Origin: Bacteriovorax sp. | GTDB taxonomy: Bacteria; Bdellovibrionota; Bacteriovoracia; Bacteriovoracales; Bacteriovoracaceae | Direction: 5' to 3' | NCBI GenBank assembly: GCA_014377485.1 | Contig: JACMPM010000107.1 | Span: 1-45,161, forward strand | Length of the DNA stretch: 45,161 nt | Shown here: positions 41,828 through 45,161 of the stretch, in pieces | How positions within the stretch are numbered: position 1 is the first letter of the stretch | Layout: every line of letters starts with the position of its first letter | Program-made: the position numbers and the translations under genes | Notes under the pieces: generated by a model | What the model saw: the letters and a program-made list of their open reading frames with translations, nothing else | The model's database searches: none | Told to the model about the DNA's origin: nothing

Positions 41828-42937
41828 ATGAACTCAAAAACCTTATTCACTTTGCTAATATTAACTCTTCTCAGCTCTTGTGGGAGTTTTGAGAAAGAGA
41901 AAGGCAGTTTGCTAACTAAGACTGAGCACAAAGACTTAGTAAATGTTTTTGACATCAATAAGGACCAAGCAGATCTTTTTAAAGAAAAAGAAATCAATAC
42001 TGAAACTGCAAAGACAGCTGAGGTAAAAGCAACAGAAGTAAAAACATCTAAAAAATCTAAAAATAAAAAGGGTTCAAAAATTGAAGATGCAAAATCTGCA
42101 ACAGCAGCTGCTGCAACTAAAAGTATCCAGGCCACTCATTCTGCGACTGCAGGATTTAACTATCCAGCCGACTATCCTCAAATTTTAAAAGATTATGATA
42201 ATGTCTCAAAAAGTATTTGGGACAAATTCAAACCAATGTTTTTCCCGGGCGAGCAGTCAATCATGGCCATCTCTTATTTGGGAGTCACTGCCGGATATAT
42301 CACCATCTCTTCTAAAGACATTGTGAAGCTCGGAGACAAAACAACCTTTCATTATTTTGCGCGTTTTAAATCAAAAGATGCCTACCGCTATTTTTATTGG
42401 CTAGACGATACAATTGAAACGTTTGTCGAAAAAAATCAATTTCTGCCTGTGAAATACTCGCTTATTCAAAGAGAGAAAAAACAAAATGTAGACGACTTAG
42501 AACTTTTTGATTTTAAAAAATTAAAAACTTTTCACTGGTATAAAAGAGTAAAAGAAGGAAATAACAAAGACCAAAAAATTGAAAATTATATTTCTCGTTT
42601 TACTCAGGATTCTTTTTCAGCTCTTCAATTTGTAAGAGGTTTGCCACTTCAAAAAGGAGATCTTTATGATTTCCCGGTTGTTACTCGCGGAGAGCCGTGG
42701 TTGTTAAAAATTGAAGTGATGGGAGAAGAGACTATTTCAGTAAACGGGACTGATATAAAAGCTTTTAGATTGAAAGCTGAAACTCATTTTCCTGGTGTTC
42801 TTCAAAAAAGTGGAGATATCAACTTTTGGTACTCAGCTGATGAAACAAGAAAACTTGTAAAATTTCAGGCCAAAGTTAAAATTGGCTCCATCTACGGCGA
42901 GCTTGTTGAATACAAGCCGGGTGTTCTAATTAAATAA
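41828..42937 (+). CDS. DUF3108-type lipoprotein
   Basis: A lipoprotein signal with lipobox LLSSC (C18) is followed by an Ala/Lys/Thr/Glu-rich linker (about 50-100) and then a beta-rich domain. Its second half (FVRGLPLQKGDLYDFPVVTRGEPW, then KAFRLKAETHFPGVLQKSGDINFWYSADETRKLV) matches the DUF3108 pattern. DUF3108 proteins are periplasmic, of a lipocalin-like or barrel type, and poorly characterised. Placement at the end of the lpx operon suggests a role with lipopolysaccharide or outer-membrane lipids, which is inference. Confidence 0.82.
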   Translation: MNSKTLFTLLILTLLSSCGSFEKEKGSLLTKTEHKDLVNVFDINKDQADLFKEKEINTETAKTAEVKATEVKTSKKSKNKKGSKIEDAKSATAAAATKSIQATHSATAGFNYPADYPQILKDYDNVSKSIWDKFKPMFFPGEQSIMAISYLGVTAGYITISSKDIVKLGDKTTFHYFARFKSKDAYRYFYWLDDTIETFVEKNQFLPVKYSLIQREKKQNVDDLELFDFKKLKTFHWYKRVKEGNNKDQKIENYISRFTQDSFSALQFVRGLPLQKGDLYDFPVVTRGEPWLLKIEVMGEETISVNGTDIKAFRLKAETHFPGVLQKSGDINFWYSADETRKLVKFQAKVKIGSIYGELVEYKPGVLIK

Positions 42938-42971
42938 GAGTTAAAAGTTAGAGATAAGGAATAGGACTTCA

Positions 42972-44138
42972 TTGGTCAATAAGTACGCTCGAAACATTCT
43001 CTATCTTTTACCCACGAGGGACTGGAGCACCAAAGAGCGCTTTGCTTTGCGCGATATTATTCTCGCCAAGAAACAAGGTTATAATATTTATCTTTGCACT
43101 TACGAAGACTCCTTTTTGGCAAAAATTGTTAGCAATCTAGACATAGAAATTATTCCCTTTAAAGAGAATTTTTTAAACCGCTTGACGGTTTTTCATAAGC
43201 ATTTCCCTCTCTCTCAAATTAATAAATTAGCAAAAATTGATATCGTTCATTGCTACGATTTTAATTTGCTCTTTTCATTAAGCGTTCAATTAAAAACAGA
43301 AAATTTCACAGTATTGGTTATTACTCAAGACCATGTGATTGATAAACCACTTCAACGTTTTTGGTACCGCCCGCTGATTTCCCGTATCGATTCGTTGATC
43401 ATGGTGAATAAGAATTTAAAGCAAGATGCAATTGGAAATTTAGGTTTACCAGTTAAAAAAATAGAATATTTTGGAATGGGATTAAAGGTTGATCCACCGG
43501 TTAATCCAGAAAGAATTGCTATTAATTTTGAATTGTATAAAGATTATTTTTTAGCTGGTACATATGTCTCACCAGAAATTTCTGAGATCGCAGCTCTCAC
43601 ACCACTATTGTCTGCGCTCAAAGTTTTAAACGAAAAAATGCCCGGTGGTAAAAAGAGCAAACTTGTTTTTATTTCAGCCGTTGAATTTCAATCAATTTCA
43701 ATTTTGCCTGAGATAATGCGCCAAGTTCAGGAGCAAGAACTCCAGGAAGATGTGCTCTTCGTGACTACTCAGGATATCGTCAGAGTCATAACATATTTGA
43801 ACGTTTGGATTAGCAATGGATCTCAGGAATTAATAGAGGATTTCGCCATTTCGGCCCTCATGCAGGAAGTGCCTGCCATTTTCGCCAGAAACTTTTGTAC
43901 GAAGGATCTGCTTGAAGAGTATGAAGGCGTAGGGGAAACTTACAAACTTTATGATGCCCGCGAACTTCGTGATAAATGGGAAAAAATAATCCTTGGAAAT
44001 GCAGTTTTTAAAGAGAAAACCGTACTTTACAAGTATTTTATCGAGAAAGAGCACTCTTATAAAACTTATAAGACCCAGCTCTTAAACCTCTATACCCGCA
44101 CCGTTCAAAGAAGGGCCCGTTTGTTTCGGAAGATTTAG
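42972..44138 (+). CDS. GT-B fold glycosyltransferase (GT4-like)
   Basis: The start is TTG 42972 with AGGA five bases upstream; no ATG fits better. The protein (388 residues) has two Rossmann-like halves. The N-terminal one has LYLLPTRDWSTKERFALRDIILAKKQGYNIYLCTYED and IDIVHCYDFN. The C-terminal one has KLVFISAVEF, DVLFVTTQDIV and the donor-side acidic region ISNGSQELIEDFAISALMQEVPAIFA, which corresponds to the E-x7-E area of GT4 enzymes. Its place directly after lpx genes suggests transfer of a sugar to lipid A or the core, for example a mannose, but the donor and acceptor are unknown. Confidence 0.82.
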   Translation: MVNKYARNILYLLPTRDWSTKERFALRDIILAKKQGYNIYLCTYEDSFLAKIVSNLDIEIIPFKENFLNRLTVFHKHFPLSQINKLAKIDIVHCYDFNLLFSLSVQLKTENFTVLVITQDHVIDKPLQRFWYRPLISRIDSLIMVNKNLKQDAIGNLGLPVKKIEYFGMGLKVDPPVNPERIAINFELYKDYFLAGTYVSPEISEIAALTPLLSALKVLNEKMPGGKKSKLVFISAVEFQSISILPEIMRQVQEQELQEDVLFVTTQDIVRVITYLNVWISNGSQELIEDFAISALMQEVPAIFARNFCTKDLLEEYEGVGETYKLYDARELRDKWEKIILGNAVFKEKTVLYKYFIEKEHSYKTYKTQLLNLYTRTVQRRARLFRKI

Positions 44139-44147
44139 CCTTTTCCC

Positions 44148-44176
44148 TGTACAAAATTCCAGAAAATTAGTATATT
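44148..44176 (+). promoter_or_regulatory. Possible rpsA promoter
   Basis: TGTACA (44148-44153) and TATATT (44171-44176) are 17 bases apart in the 138-base gap before rpsA. A transcript from here would have a leader of about 95 bases, a length at which S1 autoregulation of its own mRNA is known in other bacteria. The -35 match is only moderate. Confidence 0.4.
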
Positions 44177-44276
44177 CCACTCTCAAATCTAGTAACTCTT
44201 TTTTAAAGCAGAAGCTGGGGCCGATCTATCTGGATTCGTCTGTATAAGTTGGTAAAAAAAATCTCTCGAGGTATTT

Positions 44277-45161
44277 ATGGCTCAAAAACAAGAACTAAAA
44301 CAGAACTGGATGAAAGGTTACGACGTCGTCATTGGAGAAGACGTTGAAACTGTCATCACAACTGATTTTAGCGAATTACTGCACTCGTCTATTTCTAAGA
44401 ATTTTGAAGAAGGTGAAGTGTTCATGGGAACAATCATCAGCATCGGTCAAGACTACGTAACTGTGGACATTGGCTACAAACAAGAAGGATTGGTTTCTGT
44501 AAAAGAATTCCAAAACTACGATGGTACTCTGAAAATTAAATCAGGTGACGTTATCGAAGTTTACTTGGAAAAATTAGAATCAAACATGGGGAATTTAATC
44601 CTATCGAAAGATAAGGCTGAAATCCTAAAAGCATGGGATAGAATCTCTCTTGCTTGCGAATCTGGAGAACCATTAACTGGTACAGTTATCGCAAAAGTTA
44701 AGGGTGGTCTTTCTGTTGATATCGGAGTTAAAGCTTTCCTTCCAGGATCGCAAATTGACATCCGTCCAACTAGATACCTTGATAAATACATTGGTAAAAC
44801 AATGGAATTCAAAGTTATTAAATTTAACAAAAAACGTGGGAACATTGTTCTTTCACGTCGTGCAATCCTTGCTGAAGAGCGTGGAAAAATGCGCGGTGAA
44901 ATTCTTTCTCAAATTGAAGAAGGAATGGTTGTTAAAGGGATCGTTAAAAACATTACTGACTACGGTGCATTCATTGACCTTGGTGGTATCGACGGTCTTC
45001 TACACATCACAGATATGTCTTGGGGAAGAGTTAAACATCCAAGCAACATCCTAAACATCGGTGACGAAATCGAAGTTAAGATTCTTAAATTTGATACAGA
45101 TAAAGAGAGAGTTTCTCTTGGTCTAAAACAAGTTCAAGCTAATCCATGGGAAGAAGCTAAG
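44277..45161 (+). CDS. rpsA: 30S ribosomal protein S1 (5' part, cut by the window end)
   Basis: The first 295 codons are present and open to the window edge. GAGG six bases before the ATG sets the start. Successive S1 (OB-fold) repeats are visible. One begins EGEVFMGTIISIGQDYVTVDIGYKQEGLV. The second begins GEPLTGTVIAKVKGGLSVDIGVKAFLPGSQID. The third begins EGMVVKGIVKNITDYGAFIDLGGIDGLLHITDMSWGR. S1 brings mRNA to the 30S subunit. The remaining repeats lie beyond the window. Confidence 0.97.
   Translation, partial: MAQKQELKQNWMKGYDVVIGEDVETVITTDFSELLHSSISKNFEEGEVFMGTIISIGQDYVTVDIGYKQEGLVSVKEFQNYDGTLKIKSGDVIEVYLEKLESNMGNLILSKDKAEILKAWDRISLACESGEPLTGTVIAKVKGGLSVDIGVKAFLPGSQIDIRPTRYLDKYIGKTMEFKVIKFNKKRGNIVLSRRAILAEERGKMRGEILSQIEEGMVVKGIVKNITDYGAFIDLGGIDGLLHITDMSWGRVKHPSNILNIGDEIEVKILKFDTDKERVSLGLKQVQANPWEEAK

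Overview
The window is a gene-dense, AT-rich chromosomal segment. It comes from a flagellated Gram-negative bacterium whose proteins most resemble those of the Bdellovibrionota (Bacteriovorax/Peredibacter-like relatives of Bdellovibrio). The taxonomic call is an inference. It rests on the gene families, the low GC content, the lysine-rich and phenylalanine-rich proteins, and the combined flagellar and lipid A gene orders. I see no rRNA, tRNA, CRISPR array, prophage or complete insertion sequence.

Region 1 (1-7.1 kb) is mixed accessory and housekeeping DNA. It holds a RelE/HigB-type toxin with its antitoxin just entering the window at base 16, preceded by a perfect palindromic operator. Next come a tiny zinc-ribbon protein, a uracil-DNA-glycosylase-fold protein that lacks the Fe-S cysteines, a SpoIID/LytB protein next to an N-acetylmuramoyl-L-alanine amidase, and a lipoprotein of unknown function. 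The region ends with a duplicated HAMP-like membrane protein, a DsbA-like lipoprotein, a hypothetical protein and HU.

Region 2 (7.2-22.4 kb) is a long flagellar operon: fliL-fliM-fliN-fliO-fliP-fliQ-fliR-flhB-flhA-flhF-flhG-fliA, then a protein of unknown function and a large transmembrane coiled-coil sensor-like protein. A clear sigma-70 type promoter lies before fliL and a strong terminator after the last gene. The most interesting point is that FlhF has lost its P-loop lysine, its DTAGR motif and its TKLD motif, and FlhG has no visible DQAxxLR FlhF-activating motif. Both halves of the GTPase switch that normally sets flagellar number and position therefore look lost together, although both genes are intact.

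Region 3 (22.4-28.1 kb) is lineage-specific. It contains an AI-2E/PerM-family membrane protein, a secreted twin-CX3C protein, a secreted trypsin-like protease and an orphan ParB-like protein. It also contains a decayed gene, recognisable as one reading frame broken by an in-frame TGA and an upstream frame change, and an acyltransferase-3 membrane protein.

Region 4 (28.2-45.2 kb) is housekeeping and envelope biogenesis. coaE and mazG run leftward. Running rightward are ybeY, prfB (with its +1 programmed frameshift), a lolC/E-type permease, lolD, bamA, skp, lpxD, fabZ, lpxA, a GnnA-like oxidoreductase, lpxB, lpxK, a DUF3108 lipoprotein, a GT-B glycosyltransferase and the 5' part of rpsA. The GnnA-like gene inside the lpx operon suggests a lipid A built on 2,3-diamino-glucose, as known for Bdellovibrio. 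Together these genes cover outer-membrane protein insertion, lipoprotein export and lipid A synthesis.
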